From Aurantimonas sp. 22II-16-19i (GTDB taxonomy: Bacteria > Pseudomonadota > Alphaproteobacteria > Rhizobiales > Rhizobiaceae): a DNA stretch of 64,000 nt. The position numbers and the translations under genes are program-made. Numbering within the stretch: the stretch's first letter is position 1; each line of letters begins with the position of its first letter. The notes beneath the pieces are model-generated. The model was given only the letters and a program-made list of their open reading frames with translations. It searched no databases and was not told the DNA's origin. Below are positions 1-7,845 of this stretch, in pieces. The stretch lies in contig NZ_AQQS01000029.1 in NCBI RefSeq assembly GCF_002088275.1, positions 1 through 64,000 of the forward strand, read 5' to 3'.

Positions 1-1
1 C

Positions 2-166
2 GACACCTTCGTCGGTGTCTTTGCGGGCGCTTTGGCCGGCGGTGCCTCCAAGGCGGATGCGGCGCGCCGGGCCGCCGTCGCCGCCTCCCTCGCCTGCCGG
101 AACCTCGGGGCGCAAAGCGCCATGCCGCGGGCGGAGGAAATCGACGCGGCGCTCTCCGGTCGATGA
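2..166 (+). CDS. rbsK: Ribokinase-family sugar kinase, C-terminal fragment
   Basis: Only the last 54 residues are inside the window; the gene enters from the left edge in frame 2. The fragment opens with DTFVGVFAGALAGG, which matches the GAGDTF anion-hole/catalytic-Asp region of PfkB-family kinases, and continues with CRNLGAQSAMPRAEEI, the usual ribokinase tail (GAQ-S-P-xxEE). PfkB ribokinases phosphorylate ribose or a related sugar with ATP in the cytoplasm. The stop overlaps the next start by four bases (ATGA), so the regulator downstream is translationally coupled to it. The substrate cannot be decided from the tail; another PfkB sugar kinase is possible. Confidence 0.75.
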   Translation, partial: DTFVGVFAGALAGGASKADAARRAAVAASLACRNLGAQSAMPRAEEIDAALSGR

Positions 167-564
167 GCCCCCGCCCGCGCGCCGTCGCCCATCTGCGGCT
201 TCGCCTCAGCGACGATCTCAGCATCGGCCCCGGCAAGGCACGCCTCCTCGAGGCCATTGCGGAAACCGGCTCGATCGCGGCGGCCGGCCGCAGCCTCGCG
301 ATGAGCTACAAGCGCGCATGGTCGTTGGTCGAGGAGATGAACCGCGCCTTCGCCGAGCCGCTCGTCGCCTCGGCACGGGGCGGCAGCAGCGGCGGCGGCG
401 CCAGCCTGACGTCGACGGGTCGCCTGGTGGCAGCCAGCTATCGCCGGGTGGAGGAGCGGGCCGAGGCAGCCGTCGCCGAGGAAATCTCGACGCTGCGGGC
501 CCTGCTGGCACCGCAGGACTCGCCGCTGGAGGAAGCCGGCGACGAAGCCGAGGAGGAAAAGTGA
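163..564 (+). CDS. modE: ModE-type molybdenum-responsive regulator, DNA-binding domain only
   Basis: A 133-residue protein with the LysR-like winged helix of ModE: the helix-turn-helix lies at about residues 22-60 (ETGSIAAAGRSLAMSYKRAW), followed by the ModE signature GGSSGGGASLTSTG at 73-86. E. coli ModE carries two C-terminal molybdate-binding (MOP) domains; they are absent here, and the protein ends in an acidic tail. Many alphaproteobacteria carry such short forms. It lies immediately upstream of modABC and of a matching inverted repeat, so it is inferred to control molybdate uptake. How it senses molybdate without a MOP domain is not visible from the sequence. The start overlaps the ribokinase stop. 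Confidence 0.85.
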   Translation: MSPRPRAVAHLRLRLSDDLSIGPGKARLLEAIAETGSIAAAGRSLAMSYKRAWSLVEEMNRAFAEPLVASARGGSSGGGASLTSTGRLVAASYRRVEERAEAAVAEEISTLRALLAPQDSPLEEAGDEAEEEK

Positions 565-574
565 GCGGCCATCG

Positions 575-602
575 CTTGACGGAGATCGCAAAGCGATATG
601 TT
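575..602 (+). promoter_or_regulatory. Predicted modABC promoter
   Basis: CTTGAC at 575-580 matches the alphaproteobacterial -35 element, and TATGTT at 597-602 is a plausible -10 after a 16-base spacer. The predicted start of transcription near 608-610 leaves a leader of only about 17 bases before modA, with a strong ribosome binding site GGAGGG at 617-622. The -10 lies inside the inverted repeat described next. Confidence 0.5.
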
Positions 603-617
603 CTTTTGTACATATCG
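594..617 (+). promoter_or_regulatory. Mo-box-like operator upstream of modA
   Basis: A perfect 8-base inverted repeat, CGATATGT (594-601) and ACATATCG (610-617), separated by 8 bases. Sites bound by ModE-type repressors have this form, with a CGNTATAT-like half-site and its inverse. It covers the predicted -10 and touches the ribosome binding site of modA, so repression by occlusion when molybdate is plentiful is the natural reading. The match is seen directly; binding by the adjacent modE product is inferred. Confidence 0.8.
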
Positions 618-626
618 GAGGGCCGC

Positions 627-1373
627 ATGACCCGTTTCGCTTCCTTTGCCGCCCTAGCGGCAATCGTCTTTCTGGCGACCCCGGCAGCCGCCGGATCGAC
701 CCTTGTCGCCGTCGCCGCCAATTTCACCGACCCTGCCCGGGAGATCGCCGCGGCCTTCGCAGACAAGACCGGAGACATCGCCGAGCTCAGCTTCGGCTCG
801 ACGGGCTCGCTCTACGCCCAGATCGGCCAGGGCGCACCCTACGAGGTTCTCCTCGCGGCAGACGACGAGCGACCGGCCCGGGCGATCGAGGAAGGGATCG
901 CGGTCGAGGGCAGCCAGTTCACCTACGCGATCGGGACGCTCGTCCTCTACAGCGCCGATGCGGGACGGGCCACCGGCCCCGAGACCCTGCGGGACCCTGA
1001 GATCGGCCGCATCGCCATCGCAAACCCGAAGACGGCGCCCTATGGTGCGGCCGCGGTGGAGACGATGCGCAAGCTCGGCGTCTACGACGCGCTGAAGGGG
1101 AAGATCGTCGAAGGCAGCAGCATCGCCCAGGCCTTCCAGTTCGTCTCGACGGGCAACGCCGAGCTCGGCTTCGTCGCGCTGTCGCAGATCACCGGAAACG
1201 AATCCGGCTCGCGCTGGGTCGTGCCGGCGGAGGATCACATCCCGATCCGCCAGGACGCCGTGCTGCTCGAAGCCGGTAGCGACAACGAGACGGCCAAGGC
1301 TTTCCTCGATTTCCTCAAGAGCCCCGAAGCCGCCGCGATCATCGAGCGCTACGGCTATGCGAGCCAAGGATGA
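627..1373 (+). CDS. modA: Molybdate ABC transporter, periplasmic binding protein
   Basis: Encodes 248 residues: a Sec signal peptide (about 1-22, ending ATPAAAG) and a single ModA solute-binding fold. VAVAANFTDPAREIAAAF at about 27-44 and FGSTGSLYAQIGQGAP carry the residues that hold the molybdate oxyanion in this family; NPKTAPYGAAA and GFVALSQI are further family blocks. The open frame extends upstream to position 15, but ATG 627 is chosen because it has GGAGGG five bases before it and gives a proper signal peptide. It is the first gene of modABC and captures molybdate (possibly tungstate) in the periplasm. Confidence 0.95.
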   Translation: MTRFASFAALAAIVFLATPAAAGSTLVAVAANFTDPAREIAAAFADKTGDIAELSFGSTGSLYAQIGQGAPYEVLLAADDERPARAIEEGIAVEGSQFTYAIGTLVLYSADAGRATGPETLRDPEIGRIAIANPKTAPYGAAAVETMRKLGVYDALKGKIVEGSSIAQAFQFVSTGNAELGFVALSQITGNESGSRWVVPAEDHIPIRQDAVLLEAGSDNETAKAFLDFLKSPEAAAIIERYGYASQG

Positions 1374-1400
1374 GGCACGGCGGCAAGTGACCGTTCCCAG

Positions 1401-2075
1401 ATGACCATCGACACCGGCGACATCCTGACCGCCCTCGTCCTGACGCTGGAACTGGCCGCCGTCACCACCCTCGTCCTCCTGGTCATCGGCACGCCGCTCG
1501 CCTGGTGGCTCGCCCGCTCGCGCTCCCTTAGCTCGGACGTCGTCGGAACGCTGGTGGCGCTGCCCCTCGTCCTGCCGCCGACGGTGCTCGGCTTCTATCT
1601 CCTCATCGCCCTCGGCCCGGACGGTCTCGGCGGGCTGGCCGGCGTCCGGTCCCTCGCCTTCTCCTTTCCGGGCCTCGTCGCCGGCTCGGTGGTCTATTCC
1701 CTGCCCTTCGTCGTCCAGCCGATCCGCAACGCCTTCGAGGCCATGGGCGAACGGCCCCTGGAGGTCGCGGCGACGCTTCGCGCCTCTCCCCTCGACCGGT
1801 TCTTCACCGTCGCCGTTCCTCTCGCCCGGTCCGGGTTCCTGACCGGCGCCGTCCTCGGCTTCGCCCATACCGTCGGCGAGTTCGGCGTCGTCCTGATGAT
1901 CGGCGGCAACATTCCCGGCGAGACCCGCGTCCTGTCGATCGCCATCTTCGACTATGTGGAACAGCTGCGCTACCGCGAGGCCCATCTGGTCGCAGGCGGG
2001 ATGCTGGTCTTCTCCTTTCTCGTGATCCTCGCCATGGCGCGGATCGGCCGCAACATCGGTACGGTCCGCCCATGA
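1401..2075 (+). CDS. modB: Molybdate ABC transporter permease
   Basis: A 224-residue integral membrane protein with about five to six hydrophobic segments. It has the full ModB binding-protein-dependent permease layout: [19 protein letters not shown] near residues 53-71 and the EAA-type coupling helix motif around [21 protein letters not shown], followed by [22 protein letters not shown], the highly conserved ModB block. It forms the homodimeric inner-membrane channel of the transporter. It follows modA after 27 bases and overlaps modC by four bases (ATGA), so the three are one operon. Confidence 0.95.
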   Translation: MTIDTGDILTALVLTLELAAVTTLVLLVIGTPLAWWLARSRSLSSDVVGTLVALPLVLPPTVLGFYLLIALGPDGLGGLAGVRSLAFSFPGLVAGSVVYSLPFVVQPIRNAFEAMGERPLEVAATLRASPLDRFFTVAVPLARSGFLTGAVLGFAHTVGEFGVVLMIGGNIPGETRVLSIAIFDYVEQLRYREAHLVAGGMLVFSFLVILAMARIGRNIGTVRP

Positions 2076-3232
2076 CCGGCGCCCGGCGGGACGACGAGAC
2101 GGGAAGCGCCCTTGCCGTCGCGCTCTCGGGCCAGCGCGGCGACTTCGCCATCGATGCGGCCTTCTCGGCCCCCGCCCGCGGCGTCACGGCGCTGTTCGGC
2201 CCGTCCGGCTCCGGCAAGACCTCGATTCTGCGGGCGATCGCCGGTCTCACCCGCCTTGAGGGCAGCGTTTCGGTGGGCGGTGAGATCTGGCAGGACGGCT
2301 CCCGCTTCGTGCCGCCGCATCGCCGGGCGCTCGGCTACGTCTTCCAGGAGGCGAGCCTCTTTACGCATCTCTCGGTGGCCGGCAACCTCGTCTATGGCGC
2401 CCGGCGCAGCCCCGGCGGCATCGATGCCGGGTTGCGCCGGCAGGTGATCGATCTTCTGGCGCTGCAGCCCTTCCTCTCCCGGTCCGTCGCCGACCTGTCC
2501 GGCGGCGAGCGCCAGCGCGTCGCCGTCGGTCGGGCGATCCTGTCGCGCCCCCGGCTCCTGATGATGGACGAACCGCTCGCCGCCCTCGACGTCCGGGCCA
2601 AGGACGAGATCCTTGCCTTCTTCGAGACGCTGTCCGGCGCGCTCGACCTGCCGATCCTCTATGTCAGCCACGACATTGCCGAGATCGAGCGGCTGGCGGA
2701 CCGGATCATCCTCGTCGAAGCCGGCCGCGTGCGGGCAAGCGGCCCCCTCAACGAGGCCCTCACCGACATCGGCCTCGGCTTCGTGCGCCATCCCCACGCC
2801 GCTGCCGTCCTGGCCGCGACGGTCGTCGACTTCGACGGCGAGGACGGTCTCGCCGAGCTCGATCTCTGGGGCCAGCCCGTCTTCGTCGACGGCAGCGGAC
2901 CGGACGAGATCGGGCTCACCCGCCGGCTGAGGATCGAGGCGAGCGACGTCAGCCTGGCGCGCGAGCCGATCGCCCAGTCGACGATCCTCAACACGCTGCG
3001 CGTCGAGATCCTCGCCATCGAGCCGGCGGGCCGCGCCAATCTCGCCGTCCTCCTTCGCCTTGTCGCGGAGAGCCGGCTCGACGCCCCTCCCCCAACCTTC
3101 ATGGCAAAGGTCACCCGCCGGTCGGCGGCCAGACTGGTGCTCGCCCCCGGCGACAGGCTTTTTGCGCAGATCAAATCGGTATCGCTGGCGACCTCGCCGA
3201 CGCCAGGATCGGCGGCGGCGTCTTCTACCTGA
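2072..3232 (+). CDS. modC: Molybdate ABC transporter ATP-binding protein with TOBE/MOP-type tail
   Basis: A 386-residue ABC ATPase. Walker A GPSGSGKT is at 43-50, the Q-loop FQEASL at 91-96, the signature LSGGE at 142-146, Walker B LLMMDEP at 162-168, and the switch histidine in YVSHD at about 200. Residues about 295-375 form a TOBE/MOP-like domain ([12 protein letters not shown] ... [13 protein letters not shown]) able to bind molybdate and regulate transport. Since the local ModE lacks a MOP domain, this tail is the only evident molybdate sensor encoded here. The start overlaps modB (ATGA). Confidence 0.95.
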   Translation: MTGARRDDETGSALAVALSGQRGDFAIDAAFSAPARGVTALFGPSGSGKTSILRAIAGLTRLEGSVSVGGEIWQDGSRFVPPHRRALGYVFQEASLFTHLSVAGNLVYGARRSPGGIDAGLRRQVIDLLALQPFLSRSVADLSGGERQRVAVGRAILSRPRLLMMDEPLAALDVRAKDEILAFFETLSGALDLPILYVSHDIAEIERLADRIILVEAGRVRASGPLNEALTDIGLGFVRHPHAAAVLAATVVDFDGEDGLAELDLWGQPVFVDGSGPDEIGLTRRLRIEASDVSLAREPIAQSTILNTLRVEILAIEPAGRANLAVLLRLVAESRLDAPPPTFMAKVTRRSAARLVLAPGDRLFAQIKSVSLATSPTPGSAAASST

Positions 3233-3286
3233 AAGGAATTCGGGCTATGCGCGGAAGGTGAACGCCGCAACAGGAACGAGATCGCC

Positions 3287-3829
3287 ATGACCATCGCCGA
3301 TGAAGGCCCCGCCGCGGATGTCGCCGCCTACCATCCGGCGGCGCGCATCCTGCACTGGCTCGTCGCCCTTCTCGTCCTCGTCGTCTGGCCGGTCGGTTTC
3401 GTCATCGAATTCGTCAAGGACGACGCCAAGCCCGCCTTCTATCTCGTCCATGAATCCTTCGGCTTCATCATTCTCTGGTTGATGCTCGCGCGGCTGGCCG
3501 TCCGGCTGATCCGCACGCCCCCGCCGGAGCCGCCGATGCCGATCTGGCAGAAGCGACTGGCCGGTACGGTCCACTGGCTGCTCTATGCCGCCCTGATCGC
3601 CCAGCCGATCGCCGGCTTTCTGGCGACCAACGCCTTCGGCTTTCCCCTCGACTGGTTCGGCCTCGTCACCGTCTGGAGTCCGATCGGCAAGTCCGATTTC
3701 GCGCCGACGCTGATGAGCGTCCATGTCTTTCTCGGCTGGTCGATCCTCGTCCTCTTCTGCCTGCATCTCGGCGGCGTCCTGCAGCACCACATCCTGCTCC
3801 GGGACCGGACGCTGCACCGCATGCTGTAG
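3287..3829 (+). CDS. Cytochrome b561 family membrane protein
   Basis: A 180-residue protein with four transmembrane helices and histidines placed for two b-type haems: RILHWLVALL (helix 1), LVHESFGFIILW (helix 2), TVHWLLYAAL (helix 3) and SVHVFLGWSILVLFCLHLGGVLQHH (helix 4). Bacterial members such as YodB/CybB accept electrons from quinol in the inner membrane. It lies 54 bases after modC on the same strand; co-transcription and a link to a molybdenum redox enzyme are possible but not shown. Confidence 0.9.
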   Translation: MTIADEGPAADVAAYHPAARILHWLVALLVLVVWPVGFVIEFVKDDAKPAFYLVHESFGFIILWLMLARLAVRLIRTPPPEPPMPIWQKRLAGTVHWLLYAALIAQPIAGFLATNAFGFPLDWFGLVTVWSPIGKSDFAPTLMSVHVFLGWSILVLFCLHLGGVLQHHILLRDRTLHRML

Positions 3830-4054
3830 GAGCCTGACTCCGGAAAGCGGGAACCCGCCTTCGGAAGAGATCATGCGGCAGCAAGAGGATGGAGCGGAAT
3901 GCTAAGCGAAGCTGATCTCGTCCCGCTCTCGAAGCGTTGTCGTCCCGCCTCGACGTGAGGAACGGCACGGCCAGCCGGCTCGTCTGGGGGTTCGTGCCGC
4001 CGCCTGCGTGACCCAGGCGACGACCACACCGGCCGCAACCGGCTGGGCACGTGC

Positions 4055-4864
4055 TCAGTCCGGAAGCGCCAGCAGATCCAGATGGCCGACGACGGTCTCG
4101 CTCCGTTCGGCGCCGTCCACCCGCATCCGCCGCCAGGCTTCGAGTTCCGCCGGATCGAGAACGCCGAGCTCGGCGACCGCCGTCGCCATGCCCTCCACAT
4201 GGGCAATCGCAAGCGCGGCATCCTGCGGCCCGAGCCGCCACGGGCTGTCGGCAAGCTCCACAAGGTACCCCCGCCCCTGCAGCTCCCCCGCCAGCGCGCG
4301 CGCGGCGCCGGGGCCGAGCGAGGGGCCGGCGCCGAGACCCTTCGGCCGCAGCTGGTGCCGGTTGAAGCCCGCGACGACGATGCCGTCGAGCGGATGGTCC
4401 GGCAGAAAGCTCGTCGAGCCGTCGTAGCTGAGGGCCGCATGCAGCCCGGCGCCGCCGGCGACGATGCGTTCCGCAAGCCCCGTGATGAAATCCCGGGAGG
4501 CCAGATCGAACAGGGCCGAAGCCGTCACCAGACGGGCCTCGTCCAGCGGGATGTCGTCGACGATCGCCAGATCGACCAGCCGCGTCTCGGCCTCGGCGGC
4601 GAGAGTTCGCGCCCGCTCGGCGGCGGCATCGAGCAGCGCCGGGTCGTTGTCGAGGAGGCGCCACCGGTGCGTGGGCCCGCCCCGGTTTCGACAGGCCTCG
4701 AAGGCCGAGAGCGTCGAGCCCGTCCCGCAGCCGAGATCGACGACCGTCGCGCCCTGGCCGGCAGCCGCCAGCCACTCCGAGGCGCGCCGCATCAGCCCGG
4801 CATCGCGGGCGCGTCGGTCCGCAGGTTCCCGCAGCGCCAGCCAGTCTGCCGCAAAGCCGCTCAT
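4055..4864 (-). CDS. Class I SAM-dependent methyltransferase of a pterin-like cluster
   Basis: A 269-residue protein with a Rossmann methyltransferase core. VVDLGCGTGS at 41-50 is the SAM-binding motif I and LLDNDPALL at about 69-77 the acidic loop that binds the ribose. The remainder has no motif that I can tie to a substrate. The start overlaps the stop of the glycosyltransferase by four bases (ATGA), making it the last gene of a coupled set of synthase, glycosyltransferase and methyltransferase. A role methylating the glycosylated product of that pathway is inferred from context only. Confidence 0.8.
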   Translation of the reverse strand: MSGFAADWLALREPADRRARDAGLMRRASEWLAAAGQGATVVDLGCGTGSTLSAFEACRNRGGPTHRWRLLDNDPALLDAAAERARTLAAEAETRLVDLAIVDDIPLDEARLVTASALFDLASRDFITGLAERIVAGGAGLHAALSYDGSTSFLPDHPLDGIVVAGFNRHQLRPKGLGAGPSLGPGAARALAGELQGRGYLVELADSPWRLGPQDAALAIAHVEGMATAVAELGVLDPAELEAWRRMRVDGAERSETVVGHLDLLALPD

Positions 4865-5961
4865 GAGGCACCGTCCATTTCAATGCCGGCAAGCATGGCG
4901 GCAACGGTTTCGGCCGTCTGCCGCCATGACGGCAAAGACCGTCCGGCGGCGAGGGACGCTGCGGCCGCCCGCGCCAGCGCCTGTCGATCCGTCAGCAGCG
5001 CCCGCAACGCGGCGCCGAGTTCGTCCGCATCGCCCGGCGCGAACCTGCGTCCGGCGTCCCCGGGGATGAGGTCGCGCGGCGCGCCCTCGGCGCAGGAGAC
5101 GATCGGCAGCCCGTTCGCCATCGCCTCGGCGAAGACCATTCCGTAGCCCTCGTACCGGCTGGCGAGTACGAACAGGTCGGCGCCGCGATACTCCGACGAA
5201 ACGTCGGGCATCGCCCCGGCGAGGTCGATCCGCCCGGCGAGACCCTGCCCCACGATCTGGCGCTCGAGGGCGGCGGATGTCTCGGGATCGGCGCTCTTCG
5301 AGCCGATGATCCGGCACTGCCAGGCGAGATCGGCCACCCGAGCAAGGCCATCGACGAGGGTCGCATGATCCTTGCGGGCGATCAGCGTCCCGATCGACAG
5401 GATGCGTGGCGCTCCGGTCCGGCCGCTCGGCGAGGGACCGCCACCGCCTTCCGTCCCGGCGCCGTCACGCCGCTCCGGCTTGTCGGTCCCCGGCAAAGCG
5501 ACGGTCAGCCGCGCTCGCGGCACGGAAAACTCCGCCATCAGCGTTTCCGCCGTCGCCGCACTCGTCACGACGACGGCCAGCGCCGAAGCCAGCGCCTGCC
5601 GCTCGCTCGCCTCGAGCTTCGCCCGGACTGCCGCATCGAGCCCGGTCTCCAGGCAGAGCGGATGATGCACGAGCGCGACCAGCCGCAGCCGGTGCCCCTG
5701 CCGCGCCGCGACCTGCGGCATCGCCCCGAAGGCGAGGCCGTCGATCAGCACAAGGGCACCGTCCGGCAGCGCCGCGAGGGCGGCTTTGGCCGCCTCCAGA
5801 TCCGCCGCCGATGGCTGCGGGAACCCGTCCGCCAGCACCAGATGCTCGACCTGCCAGCCCAGTGCCTCCAGCCCCGCCATCAGCCGCCGGTCGTAGCCAT
5901 AACCGCCGCTCGGCGTATCGATGTCGCCGGGGATCGCGAAGACGAGGCGCCCTGCCGTCAC
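4861..5961 (-). CDS. GT4-family glycosyltransferase of a pterin-like cluster
   Basis: A GT-B retaining glycosyltransferase of 366 residues. The N-terminal half begins VTAGRLVFAIPGDIDTPSGGYGYDRRL (glycine-rich acceptor-side loop). The C-terminal half has ILSIGTLIARKDHATLVDGL and the donor-nucleotide motif RYEGYGMVFAEAMANGLPI with the E-x7-E pair. The open frame runs on to 6399, but that extension overlaps the synthase in another frame and is arginine-rich noise; GTG 5961 overlaps the synthase stop as GTGA and is taken as the start. It would add a sugar to a small acceptor, by context the product of the neighbouring pterin-synthase-like enzyme. Confidence 0.82.
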   Translation of the reverse strand: MTAGRLVFAIPGDIDTPSGGYGYDRRLMAGLEALGWQVEHLVLADGFPQPSAADLEAAKAALAALPDGALVLIDGLAFGAMPQVAARQGHRLRLVALVHHPLCLETGLDAAVRAKLEASERQALASALAVVVTSAATAETLMAEFSVPRARLTVALPGTDKPERRDGAGTEGGGGPSPSGRTGAPRILSIGTLIARKDHATLVDGLARVADLAWQCRIIGSKSADPETSAALERQIVGQGLAGRIDLAGAMPDVSSEYRGADLFVLASRYEGYGMVFAEAMANGLPIVSCAEGAPRDLIPGDAGRRFAPGDADELGAALRALLTDRQALARAAAASLAAGRSLPSWRQTAETVAAMLAGIEMDGAS

Positions 5962-6356
5962 AGGGCGCCCTCGTACCACGCGCGTGCGACATGGGACTCT
6001 TCCAGAGACACCTTCAGTCGGCGGATGCGCCCACCGCCGTCGCCGAGCGCCCCGGCCGCGATCTCGTCGGCCAGCCGATCGAACAGGTGCTTGGCCAGGA
6101 ATTCGGTGGTCGTGACCTTCCCCCGAAAGGCCTCGATCGCATCGAGATTCTGGTAGTTCAAGGGCTCGAGCACCGCCTTCAGCAGCGTGCTCGCGAGCCC
6201 GATGTCCACCGCCAGCCCGTCGGCGTCGAGATCCTCGGTGAAAAAGGCGGCATCGACCACGAAGGTCGCCCCATGCATTCCCTGGGCCGGCCCGAAGACC
6301 GGGCGGGGCAGGCTGTGGGCGATCATCATGTGGTCGCGAACCTCGACGGCAAACAT
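5958..6356 (-). CDS. Divergent 6-pyruvoyl-tetrahydropterin synthase/QueD-like protein
   Basis: A 132-residue single-domain tunnelling-fold protein. ATG 6356 is preferred over ATG 6371 because GAGGAT lies about eight bases before it and the family typically begins MFAVEV. It keeps His14 (IAHS), His28 (MHG), the TTTEFLA block and the pterin-anchoring Glu in VSLEESHVARAWYE (residues 119-120). It departs from PTPS/QueD at key positions: HGH is HGA (third zinc ligand missing), the catalytic Cys upstream of it is absent (GPAQGMHG), and the catalytic Asp-His pair of LDHxNLD reads LNYQNLD (Asn67-Tyr68). The reaction is therefore unlikely to be the standard one. It is coupled to the glycosyltransferase by GTGA. 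Confidence 0.85.
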   Translation of the reverse strand: MFAVEVRDHMMIAHSLPRPVFGPAQGMHGATFVVDAAFFTEDLDADGLAVDIGLASTLLKAVLEPLNYQNLDAIEAFRGKVTTTEFLAKHLFDRLADEIAAGALGDGGGRIRRLKVSLEESHVARAWYEGAL

Positions 6357-6502
6357 CGGCTGTATCCTCATGTCGTCTCATATGAGCGGCCCCGGACATC
6401 GGCGTGTCCTGCCGCTGAACCAGTCCGGGCTTCGGTGGGAGCCTTGCCGAAGATCCGGATGCGGAACCCGGAGCCGCTGTCGAAGCGTCCCGGTCTCATT
6501 CG

Positions 6503-7489
6503 TCAGTCGTAGCGGATCCGATGACAGAGCGTGTCCGGCTCCGCAAGGATTTCGCCATAGCGCTCGGCGAGTTCGAAAAACCTCGTCTCGCCGGAGAACA
6601 ACCCGTCGAGCCGCGGATCGGCAAGCAGCGCCAGCGCCGTCTCCAGACGCCGACGGTTCGTCCATCGACCCCGCCTTGCGGCAGGAACGCTGCCGACCTG
6701 CGAGGCGACGATCGACAGGCGCCGGCTGTGAAAGGCGCCGCCGAGCGGCACCGTCGGCGCATCTTCGCCATACCAGCTGGCCTCGACGACGCGGCCTTCG
6801 AAGCCGGCGGCGGCCATCGCGCTGGCCAGACCCGCCTCGCTCGCCGAGGTGTGGATCACCACGTCGCACTCGCGCGGCAAGTCGCCTGGCAGCGCGAAGT
6901 CGGCACCCAGCGCCCGGGCGATGTCGCGCCGCGCCGGGTTGACGTCGACGACCGTCGTCACCGTGCCCGGGATCCCCGCCGCGATGAACGCCACCAGCAA
7001 CCCGACCACCCCGCCGCCGACCACCGCCACCACATCCCCCGGCATGACACCGGCATCCCAGACGATGTTGAGCGCCGTCTCCATGTTGGCTGCCAACACC
7101 GCCCGCGCGGCCGGAACCCCGGGTGGGACCGGAACGCTCGCCTCGGCCGGGACGACGAACCTGTCCTGATGCGGATAAAGGCAGAAGACCCAGTCACCGG
7201 ACCGCACCGGATCGCCCGCCACAATCCGTCCGACCGTGCCGTAGCCGTATTTCACCGGAAACGGGAACGTGCCCTCCTGAAACGGCGCACGCATCCGCTC
7301 CTGCTCGCTCTTCGGCACCGCACCCGCGGCAACCAGCGCCTCGGTCCCCCGGCTGATTGCCCCGAAGGCTGCGACGACGAGAACCTCTCCCTCTCCCGGC
7401 GGGCTCAGAACCTGCGATCGCAGCGAGGTGCGGTTCTGCCCGACGATCCACAGCGCCGTCGCCGAAGTCTCCCTGAGGTCGCCGCTCAC
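6503..7489 (-). CDS. Medium-chain dehydrogenase/reductase (zinc-type alcohol dehydrogenase superfamily)
   Basis: A 328-residue MDR protein. The N-terminal GroES-like domain includes VLVVAAFGAISRGTEALV, where the usual catalytic zinc Cys is replaced by the SRGTE form seen in the BchC-like branch. The Rossmann domain has VAVVGGGVVGLLVAFIAA and the acidic VVDVNP end of strand 2 (NAD(H)-type). The open frame begins at 7804, but GTG 7489 is chosen because GGGGAG sits just upstream and the earlier residues are low-complexity. It is the first gene of the minus-strand set with the pterin-synthase-like protein 131 bases downstream. A redox step on the pathway product is inferred. Confidence 0.8.
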   Translation of the reverse strand: MSGDLRETSATALWIVGQNRTSLRSQVLSPPGEGEVLVVAAFGAISRGTEALVAAGAVPKSEQERMRAPFQEGTFPFPVKYGYGTVGRIVAGDPVRSGDWVFCLYPHQDRFVVPAEASVPVPPGVPAARAVLAANMETALNIVWDAGVMPGDVVAVVGGGVVGLLVAFIAAGIPGTVTTVVDVNPARRDIARALGADFALPGDLPRECDVVIHTSASEAGLASAMAAAGFEGRVVEASWYGEDAPTVPLGGAFHSRRLSIVASQVGSVPAARRGRWTNRRRLETALALLADPRLDGLFSGETRFFELAERYGEILAEPDTLCHRIRYD

Positions 7490-7845
7490 GGAGACTCCCC
7501 CCGTCGTCCCTTCCGAACCTCCTGTCCGAAGCCGAACTTGCCGCCCCACATCATCATCGACACCATCATGTCCCGCCGGCGGCCTGCCGAGATCGAGGCG
7601 CGGCGATCTGGCTTGCGTCCCATCCCTCGTCCCGTTCGATCGGCCGCATTTTTCCTGCCGAGAGGCCTCTCGACCCGACAGGGTGACATGATGCAGCGCA
7701 GTCAGATTGCCAGCTGCGTTGCGCTCCGGCAAGCGCTTTTTGTTCGTCAAAGGTTCTTGTTTTATCCGCGGACATGTGATGAGCTGCAGAAAGAATTTCG
7801 ACAACTCTCGAACGTGGCTCCAACGGCCTGATGAGGGGGCAACCC
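7490..7845. other. Divergent intergenic region, no gene recognised
   Basis: 356 bases between the divergent dehydrogenase and yifB. The stretch 7735-7800 is AT-richer than its surroundings (GCTTTTTGTTCGTC, CTTGTTTTATCC) and probably holds the yifB promoter. An open frame on the minus strand at 7566-7883 shows no family feature and overlaps the yifB start, so it is not called. Confidence 0.5.

Noticed and set aside
4861-6399. 512-residue version of the glycosyltransferase
   Set aside because: The first 146 residues are an arginine-rich overlap with the pterin-synthase-like gene; the GTGA junction at 5961 gives the sensible start.
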